The notes: a model not told the origin generated them from the letters alone. A stretch of DNA of 64,000 nt from Chitinophaga sp. SYP-B3965 (GCF_009647655.1 NZ_WJFD01000001.1:1364001-1428000); one strand, 5' to 3'. Counted from the first letter of the stretch, positions 34,084 to 43,164 are shown. Program-made: numbers and translations.

Positions 34084-35150
34084 ACCCTGGGTAGTTTTAC
34101 GGTAGCATGTACGGTATGCCGGCCGGTGTTATGGATGGAAAAAGTGGCTTTATCTCCATACAAAAGCGATAATCGTTTAATGGTGCCAGTTATGCCGAAG
34201 CCATTCTGCAAAGTACCATCAGACACCTGCCCTGTATTTTCCACATGAATGAAATAATGTTTGTCCTCCAGATATGCCCTGATCCTGATCTCGCCACCGG
34301 CGGCCTTTTGGGAGATGCCGTGTTTGATGGCGTTCTCCACCAGTGTTTGCAATAACATGGGTGGCATGGATTGTTCCTGTACAGCAGGATCAATTTCATA
34401 CTGTACCTGCAAACGCTCTTCGAACCGGATCTTTTCAATTGCCAGGTAATGCTGCACCACTTCCAGTTCTTTTGCGAAGGTGATCTGTTGCTGGTGTTCT
34501 ACCAGCATGGCACTTCTGAGCACTTCCGATAATTCTCCTACTGCCTGCTGCGCACGGGCCGGGTCTTCTCCTATGAGGCTGCGGATACTGGTGAGCGCAT
34601 TGAAAAGGAAATGCGGATTGAGCTTAGATTTCAGCGTATCCAGTTCTGCCTGTTTTAAGCGGTTTTCAGATTCCAGCCCCATGCGTTTAAAGCGACTTTG
34701 CAGCAGGCTGAAATAAATGATCACCCAACCCCAGACCACCAGGTGCCACATCAACCAGATCACGGCTACGATCGCTGCAAGGGTAATATTCCTGTTGGAG
34801 AACGTTTGTTTAGCTGCATCCAGGGACGTCATAAACTTACTCCATCCTCCTGATTGAATAATTTCATAGGCCAGGAAAGTAAGGGTGATGCCCAGGGAGG
34901 CCAGTAATACACTGAACCACAACTTCAGGACCAATGCACCAAAGCGGTAACGGACAAGGTTCTGCTTACGTAAGTAAAGATGTAAAAGATGCGTATAAAA
35001 GATCCCGGAGAGGATAGCACCATAAAATTCGAGATCCGTAAATACATCCATACGGAATGCGAAACCGTCTATACGGATATTATTATAGAGATAGGTGAAG
35101 AAAGTCCAGCCCAGGATCTGACACATCCAGTAACGGTAACGCATATTCAT
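34080..35150 (-). CDS. LytS-like sensor histidine kinase (His_kinase family), 356 aa
   Basis: About four to five transmembrane helices fill residues 1-165, with no periplasmic domain, followed by a coiled coil and the His_kinase domain with the phospho-acceptor in KSKLNPHFLFNALTSIRSLI. The N-box reads LVENAIKHGISQ, and a GFGITGTIKRL glycine box follows. I start it at the ATG at 35150 because the longer frame would run back through the terminator at 35264-35295 and into the DUF3276 gene. It pairs with the LytTR regulator it overlaps. Ligand unknown. Confidence 0.9.
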   Translation of the reverse strand: MNMRYRYWMCQILGWTFFTYLYNNIRIDGFAFRMDVFTDLEFYGAILSGIFYTHLLHLYLRKQNLVRYRFGALVLKLWFSVLLASLGITLTFLAYEIIQSGGWSKFMTSLDAAKQTFSNRNITLAAIVAVIWLMWHLVVWGWVIIYFSLLQSRFKRMGLESENRLKQAELDTLKSKLNPHFLFNALTSIRSLIGEDPARAQQAVGELSEVLRSAMLVEHQQQITFAKELEVVQHYLAIEKIRFEERLQVQYEIDPAVQEQSMPPMLLQTLVENAIKHGISQKAAGGEIRIRAYLEDKHYFIHVENTGQVSDGTLQNGFGITGTIKRLSLLYGDKATFSIHNTGRHTVHATVKLPRV

Positions 35151-35263
35151 ACAAACAAAGCTATGGGATAGCGGGCAATGTAACCACATCAACCTGATCG
35201 AACGGAATATTTGTTCATTGAATGGAATATTTTCCGGTTGGGGCTCATCTGGCGGTTCCTCAC

Positions 35264-35295
35264 AATAAAAAACCTCCGGAATAGTCCGGAGGTTT
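35264..35295 (-). terminator. Terminator of the DUF3276 gene
   Basis: AAACCTCCGGA pairs with TCCGGAGGTTT around ATAG; on the minus strand it is followed by a T-run (35270-35265). It separates the DUF3276 gene from the LytS-like kinase. Confidence 0.9.
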
Positions 35296-35328
35296 AAAAG
35301 AGTTCTTATTTGGTTGACAGGGAATGTA

Positions 35329-35781
35329 TTACCATTTGTCCACATCCTCACCGGAGGATTGAGCAGCTGGAACTTCTACTTCTTCTACCACTTCGGCAGA
35401 TGCACTTGCAACTACTTCAGCACGTGGTGCAGCAGACTCTCCACCTTCTCCACCTTCTTGCTCTTCTTCACGATTTTCTGAATAGTCGTGATTGTAAGCA
35501 TCAAAATCGAAATCTGGCATCAACTCAGTTTTCACGTAGTTGATGGTTTCTGTTAAAGCGTTCAGAAACTTATTAAAATCTTCTTTGTACAGGAATACTT
35601 TATGCCTGTCGTAACCGTTGTCGTTGAAACGTTTTTTGCTTTCTGTGATAGTTAGAAAGTAATCGTTACCCCGAGTTGTTTTTACATCAAAGAAATAAGT
35701 TCTTCTTTTACCCGCTTTCAATCGCTTGGAAAAGATGCTGTCGTTGTTTCTTTCCTGTTGATTGTTGTTTTCGTACGCCAC
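35329..35781 (-). CDS. DUF3276 family protein, PUR-alpha-like nucleic-acid binder, 150 aa
   Basis: The first 100 residues form a PUR-type module: SKRLKAGKRRTYFFDVKTTRGNDY, then LTITESKKRFNDNGYDRHKVFLYKEDFNKFL. Bacterial PUR-alpha homologues bind single-stranded nucleic acid. A disordered acidic tail (about 100-145, rich in Glu, Ala and Val) ends with the conserved-looking SGEDVDKW. It is a single-gene unit with a near-consensus promoter at 35838-35867 and a strong terminator, which suggests high constitutive expression, as is usual for this small housekeeping-like protein in Bacteroidota (inference). Confidence 0.9.
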   Translation of the reverse strand: MAYENNNQQERNNDSIFSKRLKAGKRRTYFFDVKTTRGNDYFLTITESKKRFNDNGYDRHKVFLYKEDFNKFLNALTETINYVKTELMPDFDFDAYNHDYSENREEEQEGGEGGESAAPRAEVVASASAEVVEEVEVPAAQSSGEDVDKW

Positions 35782-35837
35782 AGTTGATAGATTTAAGTGT
35801 TAACGAATCAAATCCTGTTTGAATGATCAATAATCAA

Positions 35838-35867
35838 CAAATATACTATTGTTTTACAAATATCAAA
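35838..35867 (-). promoter_or_regulatory. Promoter of the DUF3276 gene
   Basis: On the minus strand TTTG (35867-35864) and TATATTTG (35845-35838) are 18 nt apart, an excellent match to TTTG-N19-TAnnTTTG. The ATG follows 57 nt downstream. Confidence 0.7.
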
Positions 35868-35945
35868 ATATTTTTAAATGATTTTGAAAAAACATCTTAT
35901 ATTTCCCGTAAACCTTGATGAGAGCGAGATACAAAGGCATGAATA

Positions 35946-37742
35946 CTACCCATTTATACTCTCTTCTGCCCCTGTTTGTTGACGGGCATACAACTCTGCA
36001 TAGTATCCGTTCAGGGCAATTAATTCATCATGCGTTCCGCTCTCGGCCATCCTTCCTTCGTCTAAAACGATGATCCTGTCAAAGGCAAACAAGGAGAAGA
36101 TCCTGTGGGTGATGATGATGGCAGTTTTATCTTCCAGATAGGCATACAGGTTACCTATTATTTCCTTTTCTGTACGGGCATCTACGGCAGAAAGGCAATC
36201 ATCAAAGAGCATAATATTAGGGTTGCGGATCAGTCCGCGTGCAATAGACACCCGTTGCTTCTGGCCACCACTAAGGGTTACGCCCCTCTCTCCCACTATC
36301 GTGTTAAAGCCTTCCGGGAACTGCAGGATATCTTTTTCCACGGAAGCCTGCCGGGCAGCCTGCTGTACGGTTTCCTCTGTGGCGGTAGGTTCCCCGAAGC
36401 GGATATTATTGCTGATGGTATCTGAAAACAGGAATACATCCTGCGGTACATAACTGATCTGCATCCGTAAACTGTTCAGTTTCATGTTGCGTATGTCTTC
36501 TCCATCCATCTTCACCTGTCCGCTCTGCGGATCATACATCCGTATGAGTAACTGGGCCAGCGTGCTTTTGCCGGAACCGGTACGCCCGATGATGGCTATC
36601 TTCTGGCCGGGTTTGATCTTCAGTTCAAAGTTCTTCAGCGCCTGGATGCCGGTATGCGGATACGTAAAGGATACATTGGAGAAATGGATCTCTCCTTTGA
36701 TAGTCATGTCTTTAGCGCCGGGCTCATCTTTGATCTGCGGCTTTTCATCCAGGAATTCATTGATCCGCTGCTGCGATGCTGCAGCGCGCTGGATCATGGA
36801 AGCCACCCAGCCAATGGAAAAGAAAGGAAAGGTGAGCATGTTCACATACAACACAAATTCCGCCAGGTTACCAATGGTGATATTCCCGTTGATCACCTGC
36901 ATGCCGCCAATGAAAATGGTGAAGATCACACTCAGCCCTATCATCAGTGCCATGGCGGGCTGATAAAGGGCATCGGTTTTGGCAAGGCTCACAGAGCTTT
37001 GCTTGTAAGCTTCACTGGCTTCCTCAAAATGTTTTGCACTGGGTTCTTCCTGCACATATGATTTGATCACCCGGATGCCGGAGTAATTCTCCTGTGCTAC
37101 GGAAGTGATATTAGATAACTGGGATTGAATGCGTTCGCTTTTTTTATGGATCACCCGGTTTACAAAGTAGATGGTGAGGGCCAGCAAAGGCAAGGGCGAC
37201 AAGGTGTACAGGGTAAGAATGGGATTCACATCCCACATGAGCCAGATGATCATCACCATCATAATAATGGTGCGCGCAGCATACATCAGGGCGGGGCCAA
37301 CGTACATGCGTACCCGGGAGACGTCTTCCGTGATACGGCTCATGAGGTCACCCGTACGGTTCATTTTAAAGAAGTTCAGGTCCAGGCGCTGGTAATGCTG
37401 GTAGATCTCGTTCTTGAGATCGTACTCAATATGCCGGCTCATCACAATGAGCGTCTGCCGTTGCAGGAACATGAAAAATCCGCTGAGCAATGCCAGGCCC
37501 AGGATAGATAGCCCGTAGAAGGACAGGCTTTTGGAAAAGGTACTCCGGAAAGCGTCCTTTAAACCGGTATCGCTGATCATAGGGTAACTTTTCAGGTTCT
37601 GCTCCAGGAGATCAAAGATCTGGCGTACAAGAACGGGCTGGAAAACGCTGAACACAACGGATACAGCTGTGAACAACATGCCAAGAAGGAAGCGCCATCT
37701 ATATCGAACGAAATATTTATTTAAAACTGCCAGGTGTTTCAT
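35946..37742 (-). CDS. ABC exporter, fused permease and ATPase (MsbA-like), 598 aa
   Basis: An ABC_membrane domain with six helices (1-320) is followed by a nucleotide-binding domain: Walker A GRTGSGKST (near 390), Q-loop VPQDVFLF, signature LSGGQKQRVSIARG, D-loop SAVDA and H-loop ITHR. The Walker B region reads IMLFDDCLSAVD, with Asp where the catalytic Glu normally sits. Homodimeric exporters normally need that Glu; heterodimeric pairs often have one such degenerate half. I start at the ATG at 37742 because it gives the normal exporter N-terminus. The ClC gene ends 37 nt upstream on the same strand. The substrate (lipid, drug or peptide) is unknown. Confidence 0.92.
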   Translation of the reverse strand: MKHLAVLNKYFVRYRWRFLLGMLFTAVSVVFSVFQPVLVRQIFDLLEQNLKSYPMISDTGLKDAFRSTFSKSLSFYGLSILGLALLSGFFMFLQRQTLIVMSRHIEYDLKNEIYQHYQRLDLNFFKMNRTGDLMSRITEDVSRVRMYVGPALMYAARTIIMMVMIIWLMWDVNPILTLYTLSPLPLLALTIYFVNRVIHKKSERIQSQLSNITSVAQENYSGIRVIKSYVQEEPSAKHFEEASEAYKQSSVSLAKTDALYQPAMALMIGLSVIFTIFIGGMQVINGNITIGNLAEFVLYVNMLTFPFFSIGWVASMIQRAAASQQRINEFLDEKPQIKDEPGAKDMTIKGEIHFSNVSFTYPHTGIQALKNFELKIKPGQKIAIIGRTGSGKSTLAQLLIRMYDPQSGQVKMDGEDIRNMKLNSLRMQISYVPQDVFLFSDTISNNIRFGEPTATEETVQQAARQASVEKDILQFPEGFNTIVGERGVTLSGGQKQRVSIARGLIRNPNIMLFDDCLSAVDARTEKEIIGNLYAYLEDKTAIIITHRIFSLFAFDRIIVLDEGRMAESGTHDELIALNGYYAELYARQQTGAEESING

Positions 37743-37779
37743 AATGCTGTACAAATGTAGGGATTTTGATCCCATGCCA

Positions 37780-39477
37780 TCAGCTTTTCCTGTTAGGTTT
37801 TAAAATCTGCCGCCCCTGCAGGATGAGTTTAAAACCCCTGCGCTTAATGGAAATAGCGCGTTGGTACTGATCATTGCCACGGCGGTTTTCCCGGTAAGCT
37901 TTCAGGATCATTTGCGCATCCAGCTGCCCTACTATTTCCTGTTTATTCGCTTTATTCACTACGGGCAGGGATGTAAGATTGTAGCGGCCCATGATGTCGA
38001 TCGCCAAACCCAGCCTGCTTTCCGGGTACACATAAATGGTCTGGAATTCCAGCGGTGCGTCCATTTCATTTTTCTCCATCACGGTTTCTACGGACAGGTT
38101 TTGCAATACATCCGGTTCATATTTATCTGGCGTATAAACACCCCTCCGCTGAATTTTCTCCGTCATGATGGAACTCTTCATCATAAAAAAGGATACAAAG
38201 TAAGACGCGGTGCAGGCCCCCAGCAAGGGTAACAGCCCATGCGGCTGCACGGTGCATTCAAATGCGAATACGATGGAAGTAAGCAAAGCCCTGGCCGCAC
38301 CGGCAAACATAGCTGCCATGCCGATCAATGCACAAGTGGGCAGGTTGATGGTACTGTTAGGAAAAATGCTGAGTACCAGCATGCCCAAAGCAATACCTGT
38401 GGCCCCTCCTATTGTCAGTAACGGCGCGAGCGTACCACCTGATGTTCCGCTGCCAAGAGAAACGGACCAGGAAATGAATTTCAGGAAACACAAGCCTAAT
38501 ACCAATTGCAAAGGCAATGAGCCAGACAGCAGATCCGTGATATTACTATATCCCACACCCAGCGTGTAAGGTGCAAAATAACCGGTTACACCTACTGCCA
38601 CTGCTCCGATAGCTGGCCACCACATCCAGTGTATGGGAAGTTTTTCAAACAGGTCTTCAATGAAATACACACTCTTGGAAACTACTGCTGCTATTACACC
38701 GATCACCGCTCCCAGCAAAAGATACCAGAGCATATCCTGGTAGCTGGGCGACGGAATGTCCGGCATCGCAAACACAGGTGCCGTGTTAAATAAGAGATAA
38801 TGCATGGCTGCACCGGTGGCACAGGCTAACGCTACCGGAATAATGGAACGTGGCGAAAATTCAAACAGCAATAATTCTATAGCGAGTAATACAGCGGCAA
38901 TGGGCGTTCCGAAAATAGCCGCCATACCTGCTGTGGCACCCGCTGTGAGCATGATCTTCCTTTCACTGGGTGTGATATGCATGATCTGCCCTGCAAAAGA
39001 ACCGAAAGCGCCACCCGTTGCAATAATAGGTCCTTCCGCACCAAATGGTCCGCCGGTACCAATAGAAATGGCGGCAGACAAAGGTTTGAGGATAGTGATG
39101 ATGGGTTTGATCCTGCTTTCATTGGTGAGTACCTGCTCCATAGCTTCCGGAATACCATGCCCCCTGATGGCTGCAGAACCAGTGCGGGCAATGATCCCCA
39201 CGAGTAAGCCTCCTATTACAGGGATCGCTATCACCCATATACCTAATTGATTTAAAGCAGGGCCATGTTCTGCAAAAGAGAACTGACCGTAAAAGGAAAT
39301 ATTGGTGATCAGGTTGATCAATGCCACCAGGGCCTTTGCCACAAAACCGATGATGATAGCATTCAATACTACCTGTATACTTAAAAAGAATACCCGTTTG
39401 GAAACAACCGGCTCTTCAGTTACATCCATGTCTGTGATCAGTGAAGGCGCAACGGGAATTGATTCATCCTTGTTCAT
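37780..39477 (-). CDS. ClC-type chloride channel or chloride/proton antiporter with C-terminal CBS region, 565 aa
   Basis: ClC proteins move chloride across the inner membrane, many in exchange for protons. The selectivity motifs are present: GTGGPFGAEGPIIATGG with the gating Glu (near 155), GSGTSGGTLAPLLTIGG near 350, and AIELLLFEFSPRSIIP near 200, whose Glu may be the inner proton Glu. About 460 residues of membrane domain are followed by a CBS-like stretch (VETVMEKNEMDAP to VGQLDAQMILKAY) and a basic tail. It is read divergently from the Crp-type regulator, with -7 boxes for both in the shared gap, and the ABC exporter follows 37 nt downstream. Confidence 0.93.
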   Translation of the reverse strand: MNKDESIPVAPSLITDMDVTEEPVVSKRVFFLSIQVVLNAIIIGFVAKALVALINLITNISFYGQFSFAEHGPALNQLGIWVIAIPVIGGLLVGIIARTGSAAIRGHGIPEAMEQVLTNESRIKPIITILKPLSAAISIGTGGPFGAEGPIIATGGAFGSFAGQIMHITPSERKIMLTAGATAGMAAIFGTPIAAVLLAIELLLFEFSPRSIIPVALACATGAAMHYLLFNTAPVFAMPDIPSPSYQDMLWYLLLGAVIGVIAAVVSKSVYFIEDLFEKLPIHWMWWPAIGAVAVGVTGYFAPYTLGVGYSNITDLLSGSLPLQLVLGLCFLKFISWSVSLGSGTSGGTLAPLLTIGGATGIALGMLVLSIFPNSTINLPTCALIGMAAMFAGAARALLTSIVFAFECTVQPHGLLPLLGACTASYFVSFFMMKSSIMTEKIQRRGVYTPDKYEPDVLQNLSVETVMEKNEMDAPLEFQTIYVYPESRLGLAIDIMGRYNLTSLPVVNKANKQEIVGQLDAQMILKAYRENRRGNDQYQRAISIKRRGFKLILQGRQILKPNRKS

Positions 39478-39496
39478 ATATTAGTTGATTTACCTG

Positions 39497-39546
39497 CAAA
39501 AGTATTGCATAAACAATATTATTAAGCATTATTTATTGTAAATTTG
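39497..39546. promoter_or_regulatory. Divergent -7 boxes between the ClC and Crp/Fnr genes
   Basis: TACTTTTG on the minus strand (39504-39497) lies 20 nt before the ClC ATG, and TAAATTTG on the plus strand (39539-39546) lies 22 nt before the regulator ATG. Both match TAnnTTTG exactly. The AT-rich DNA between them has no clear -33 boxes, so control by an activator such as the regulator itself is possible. Confidence 0.55.
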
Positions 39547-39568
39547 CATGATTAATATGATTTAAACA

Positions 39569-40240
39569 ATGATTGACCACCCTAATTGCTTTCTCTGCCA
39601 GCATAGTTTACCGGAATGGAGTGGCGCTATTAGTACGCATGCCAGCCTGCTCCGTTTCAAAAAAGGACAGCGCATTTTCCAGGAAGGGGAACCGGCTACG
39701 GGCTTTTACTTTTTGCATGAAGGCAAAGTGAAAGTGCATAAACAATGGGGAGAAGAAAAAGAACTGATCATCAAGTTTGCGAAAGAAGGAGATGTACTGG
39801 GGCACAGGGGGATCGGGTCGCAGCAGCTGAATCCGGTTACCGCTACTGCACTGGAAGCAGGCAGCGCCTGTTTCATCACAGCAGATTTCTTTAAGACCAC
39901 CCTTGCGGTGAACAACACCCTCACCTACCAGATGATGTTATTATATGCGCAGGAATTACAATCGGCGGAACACAGCATGCGGAACATGGTGCACATGGAT
40001 GTGAAAGGCCGCATTGCGGATGCACTGCTGAAGATCAGGGAACTTTTTGGAACGGATGCAGAAGGGAATATCAATAGCCCGCTCACCAAACAGGATATGG
40101 CATCTTATGCAGGCACTACTTACGAAACGCTGTTTAAAGTTTTAAATGAACTGGCGTTGGAGAAGGTGATCACGGTAACGGGGAAAAACATCCAGGTAAA
40201 GAAAGAGAAGAAACTCAGAGAGTGCATACAATACAGTTAA
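39569..40240 (+). CDS. Crp/Fnr family transcriptional regulator, 223 aa
   Basis: A cyclic-nucleotide-binding-like domain (about 20-140) has FKKGQRIFQEGEPATGFYFLHEGKVKVHK and a GDVLGHRG turn, followed by a dimerisation helix and a winged helix-turn-helix (LTKQDMASYAGTTYETLFKVLNEL, about 175-198). The N-terminus carries only Cys7 and Cys10 (NCFLCQHSL), short of the four Cys of an Fnr iron-sulfur site, although a CxxC at this position is common in Bacteroidota members. The recognition helix departs from the usual RETVSR pattern (YETLFK). The effector is unknown. The divergent ClC gene is a plausible target. Confidence 0.92.
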   Translation: MIDHPNCFLCQHSLPEWSGAISTHASLLRFKKGQRIFQEGEPATGFYFLHEGKVKVHKQWGEEKELIIKFAKEGDVLGHRGIGSQQLNPVTATALEAGSACFITADFFKTTLAVNNTLTYQMMLLYAQELQSAEHSMRNMVHMDVKGRIADALLKIRELFGTDAEGNINSPLTKQDMASYAGTTYETLFKVLNELALEKVITVTGKNIQVKKEKKLRECIQYS

Positions 40241-40245
40241 AAGGA

Positions 40246-40276
40246 AAAAAGGGGAACATCGCTGTTCCCCTTTTTA
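40246..40276. terminator. Bidirectional terminator between the Crp/Fnr gene and purC
   Basis: AAAAAGGGGAACA pairs with TGTTCCCCTTTTT around TCGC. A and T flanks allow it to work for both converging genes. Confidence 0.92.
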
Positions 40277-40277
40277 T

Positions 40278-41207
40278 TTATAAACTTTTCAGTGTTTCGA
40301 TGATCTTTTTCTCTGCATCGGCCGGTGTCACTTCTTCTTTCTTAAAGGTCTGCCCGGTGATATTTTCGAACAGTTCTATGTAACGATTGCTTACGCTTTC
40401 CACGAATGCATCCGTCATTTCAGGTACCTGTTGTCCGTCTTTACCCTGGAAACCATTCTCCATCAACCATTCCCGTACAAATTCCTTGCTCAGCTGTTTT
40501 TGTGCTTCGCCGGCTTTTTGTTTGGCTTCATATCCTTCTGCATAGAAGAAACGGGAAGAATCCGGTGTGTGGATCTCATCTATCAGGTAAATGGTATCGC
40601 CGATCTTACCGAATTCATATTTGGTATCTACGAGGATCAGGCCACGTTTAGCAGCTAACTCGCGGCCACGCTGGAACAATGCAAGGGTGTATTTTTCCAG
40701 TTGCACGTATTCCGCCTCACTTACTAAACCACTGGCAATGATCTCTTCGCGGGAGATATCTTCATCATGACCTTCATGTGCTTTGGTAGTAGGTGTGATG
40801 ATGGGCGCCGGGAAATAATCATTTTCCTTCAGGCCGTCTGGCATGGTTACGCCGCAAAGTACGCGCTGACCACTTTTGTAAGTACGCCATGCATGACCGG
40901 TGAGGTTACCACGCACTACCATTTCCACAGGAAAGGTTTCGCATTTCAAACCTACGGTAGCGCTGGGCAGCGGAACAGACTTTACCCAGTTAGGCACGAT
41001 ATCCTTTGTAGCATCCAGCATAATGGCTGCTATCTGGTTCAGCACCTGGCCCTTGTAAAGGATCGGACGGGGTAATACCACATCAAACGCAGAAATGCGG
41101 TCACTAACAAACATCACCATCCACTTATCTTCAATGGTGTAAACGTCCCGAACTTTACCTTTGTAGAAAGCTGTTTGGTTCGGGAAATTAAATGTAGACT
41201 CTAACAT
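40278..41207 (-). CDS. purC: Phosphoribosylaminoimidazole-succinocarboxamide synthase (SAICAR synthetase), 309 aa
   Basis: PurC joins CAIR and aspartate with ATP in purine synthesis. Motifs include [20 protein letters not shown] at the ATP loop (14-33), [31 protein letters not shown] near 90, a [11 protein letters not shown] stretch and [11 protein letters not shown] near 190, then [12 protein letters not shown]. About 309 residues is the long PurC form typical of Bacteroidota and yeast. It has a good promoter at 41281-41249 that overlaps the divergent promoter region of the Rof-like gene. Confidence 0.95.
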   Translation of the reverse strand: MLESTFNFPNQTAFYKGKVRDVYTIEDKWMVMFVSDRISAFDVVLPRPILYKGQVLNQIAAIMLDATKDIVPNWVKSVPLPSATVGLKCETFPVEMVVRGNLTGHAWRTYKSGQRVLCGVTMPDGLKENDYFPAPIITPTTKAHEGHDEDISREEIIASGLVSEAEYVQLEKYTLALFQRGRELAAKRGLILVDTKYEFGKIGDTIYLIDEIHTPDSSRFFYAEGYEAKQKAGEAQKQLSKEFVREWLMENGFQGKDGQQVPEMTDAFVESVSNRYIELFENITGQTFKKEEVTPADAEKKIIETLKSL

Positions 41208-41248
41208 GCCGGATTATTTTAATAGATTACGTATTTTTTTCGGTGCTG

Positions 41249-41281
41249 CAAAAATACGCTGGTCGGAGTTAACTTTACAAA
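41249..41281 (-). promoter_or_regulatory. Promoter of purC, overlapping the divergent Rof-like gene promoter
   Basis: On the minus strand TTTG (41281-41278) and TATTTTTG (41256-41249) are 21 nt apart. On the plus strand TAACTTTA (41270-41277) is a one-mismatch -7 box for the Rof-like gene, whose ATG is at 41291. The two promoters therefore share bases and should compete for polymerase. Confidence 0.6.
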
Positions 41282-41290
41282 GCATTTTTT

Positions 41291-41545
41291 ATGGAAGGGT
41301 CAGAAAAGATATATCAGCCTATTGATTGCGATTATTATGATCGCCTGGAAGCCTGGGCTACCATGCACACCATTTGCCTGCTGGTTTTCCTGGACGAAAC
41401 TGGTGTGGAACAAACCGTTTCCGGCCGTATAGAAGACCTTTACGCTTTAAATAAAGTAGAATATTTACGGATGGACAACGGGTTACTGATCCGTTTGGAT
41501 CAACTTTTGTCTGTAAACGGCACGCCTCTTCCGGGCGCCTGCTGA
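41291..41545 (+). CDS. Rof-like protein (Rho-binding antiterminator family), 84 aa
   Basis: Rof (YaeO) of E. coli binds transcription terminator Rho and blocks its access to RNA. The N-terminus here, YQPIDCDYYDRLEAWATMHT, matches the Rof pattern YxPINCDxYDxLE closely, followed by a short SH3/Sm-like set of strands (VSGRIEDLYALNKVEYLRMD and GLLIRLDQLLSV). Length is normal. It is followed after 14 nt by an MgtC-like gene, so the two are probably co-transcribed. Whether it acts on Rho in this organism is inferred from family membership. Confidence 0.82.
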   Translation: MEGSEKIYQPIDCDYYDRLEAWATMHTICLLVFLDETGVEQTVSGRIEDLYALNKVEYLRMDNGLLIRLDQLLSVNGTPLPGAC

Positions 41546-41559
41546 TTAAAATAAAGGTT

Positions 41560-42249
41560 ATGCAAGAAATCCATGAATTACTACTGGACCCTTCCTTCCA
41601 GGAAATAAGTATCACCCGTTTATTGATGGCATTACTGGCTGGCGCCATCCTGGGGCTGGAAAGGGAATTTCAGCGCAAAGCCGCCGGCATCCGCACGATA
41701 GCCCTTATTTGTGTCAGTTCTGCACTATTCACCATCCTCAGCGTAGAGATCGGTGGCCCCTCTACTGGGGACCGGATTGCATCTAATATCCTGACCGGTG
41801 TGGGCTTCATTGGTGCCGGGGTTATTTTCCGGGGAGGATTTACCATAGACGGTATCACCACCGCTGCCGTGATCTGGATCTCTGCAGCTATTGGCATGGC
41901 AGTTGGCGTGGGAGAATATAAGATGGCCTGGACGGCAGTGGGGATCTCTTTACTGGTGCTGTGGGGACTTTCTTTTGTGGAGATATACATTATGAAGGAA
42001 CGCGAACGGAAATACTACGCCATCAAATACCAGGAGCGCTCTCTTTTAACGGCCGACCTGGAAGACATCTTTAAAACGCACCGCCTCAAAATAAAACAGA
42101 TCTCCACTACTAAAACCATGCACAACCAGCAGGTGATCCTGGAAGGCAAGTACGAACTAACAGGGCCTACCGCCCAGATGGCTGCAGTAAATGACCTCCT
42201 GCTTAAAAATGAGCACATTATCCAGTTTGAAGTGGAACTCACCAAGTGA
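41560..42249 (+). CDS. MgtC/SapB family membrane protein, 229 aa
   Basis: The N-terminal half has four to five helices with the MgtC signatures LLAGAILGLEREFQRKAAGIRT, GGPSTGDRIASNILTGVGFIGAGVIF and TIDGITTAAVIW (in segments between residues 24 and 110). The C-terminal 75 residues are soluble and ACT-like (TADLEDIFKTHRLKIKQI). MgtC in pathogens affects magnesium starvation survival and ATP synthase; in free-living bacteria the role is less clear. It sits 14 nt after the Rof-like gene, which is suggestive because mgtC in Salmonella is under leader-RNA and Rho control (known there, not shown here). Its stop directly abuts the stop of the convergent EamA gene. Confidence 0.9.
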   Translation: MQEIHELLLDPSFQEISITRLLMALLAGAILGLEREFQRKAAGIRTIALICVSSALFTILSVEIGGPSTGDRIASNILTGVGFIGAGVIFRGGFTIDGITTAAVIWISAAIGMAVGVGEYKMAWTAVGISLLVLWGLSFVEIYIMKERERKYYAIKYQERSLLTADLEDIFKTHRLKIKQISTTKTMHNQQVILEGKYELTGPTAQMAAVNDLLLKNEHIIQFEVELTK

Positions 42250-43164
42250 TCAGTGTTTCTTATTTCCTATTGTCATTAACACCACCCCGCCAATTACGAT
42301 CACGGAACCGATAACGGATTGCCAGGTGAGCACTTCGTCCACCACCAGCCAGCCCAGGAAGATAGCCACTACCGGATTTACGTAAGCATAGGTGGAAGTT
42401 AAATGTGCCGGGGCATTATTCACCAGCCAGCTATATGCTGTATAACCGATCAGCGAACCAAAGATCACGAGGTAAATAATAGCAGACCAGGCACGTACCG
42501 TCATTGTTTCAACTGTATGCCAATCATTGCGTTCGAGGAAATAACTTAAAATTATAGATGAAACCATCCCCGCCAGCATCTGGATGCCGGAAGAGGTAAA
42601 TTGTTTAGGTGTATCCAGCCTCGGAGAAAGCAGGGAACCTAATGCCCAGGCTATGGAACCAACCGTTAATACAGGGATAGGCCATAACGGATATGCCCGC
42701 ACGGCATTCGTAGCAGGAGAAAATAAATGAAACGGATCGAAGATGTAGAACAGGCCCACAAAACCCAATACCAGGCCCCAGAGGGTTAAAGGTTTGGGGC
42801 GTTCCTTGCTGAAAAAGGCCCAGTCCAGCGCAATGAACCAGGCTGGCAAGGCTGCAATGAACAGGGCTACCAGGCCGGAGGGCATATATTTTACGGCTAA
42901 GGCAACACCGGAATTTCCCATCCCTATCAGCAGCAGACCCACCAGGGCTGCATTCAACCATTGCTTGCGGGTAGGTATTTCCTTCTCCCGCCATAACCCG
43001 AAACTCAGCATAATGGTGCCGGACAAAATGAACCGCATGGCAGACAGGAGAAATGGCGGCACTGTTTCCGTACCTATTTTCATCCCCAGGTAAGTGGATC
43101 CCCAGATGATATATACAAGCCCTAAGGCTACGATGAGCTTCGTCTTTTTGGAGCTGGTGGTCAT
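42250..43164 (-). CDS. EamA/DMT family exporter (YedA-like), 304 aa
   Basis: Ten transmembrane helices in two EamA repeats are visible, the first starting LIVALGLVYIIWGSTYLGMK and the second near residue 150. The motif YIIWGSTYLGMKIG and the AMRFILSG segment match the YedA/RhaT-like drug and metabolite exporter group. The substrate is unknown. The ATG overlaps the stop of the CGNR regulator gene by four bases (43161-43164), so the exporter is translationally coupled to that regulator, as is common for efflux genes controlled by their neighbour. Confidence 0.9.
   Translation of the reverse strand: MTTSSKKTKLIVALGLVYIIWGSTYLGMKIGTETVPPFLLSAMRFILSGTIMLSFGLWREKEIPTRKQWLNAALVGLLLIGMGNSGVALAVKYMPSGLVALFIAALPAWFIALDWAFFSKERPKPLTLWGLVLGFVGLFYIFDPFHLFSPATNAVRAYPLWPIPVLTVGSIAWALGSLLSPRLDTPKQFTSSGIQMLAGMVSSIILSYFLERNDWHTVETMTVRAWSAIIYLVIFGSLIGYTAYSWLVNNAPAHLTSTYAYVNPVVAIFLGWLVVDEVLTWQSVIGSVIVIGGVVLMTIGNKKH

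Noticed and set aside
35151-35351. Longer N-terminus for the LytS-like kinase
   Set aside because: It would run through a strong terminator and the 3' end of the DUF3276 gene and adds no domain.
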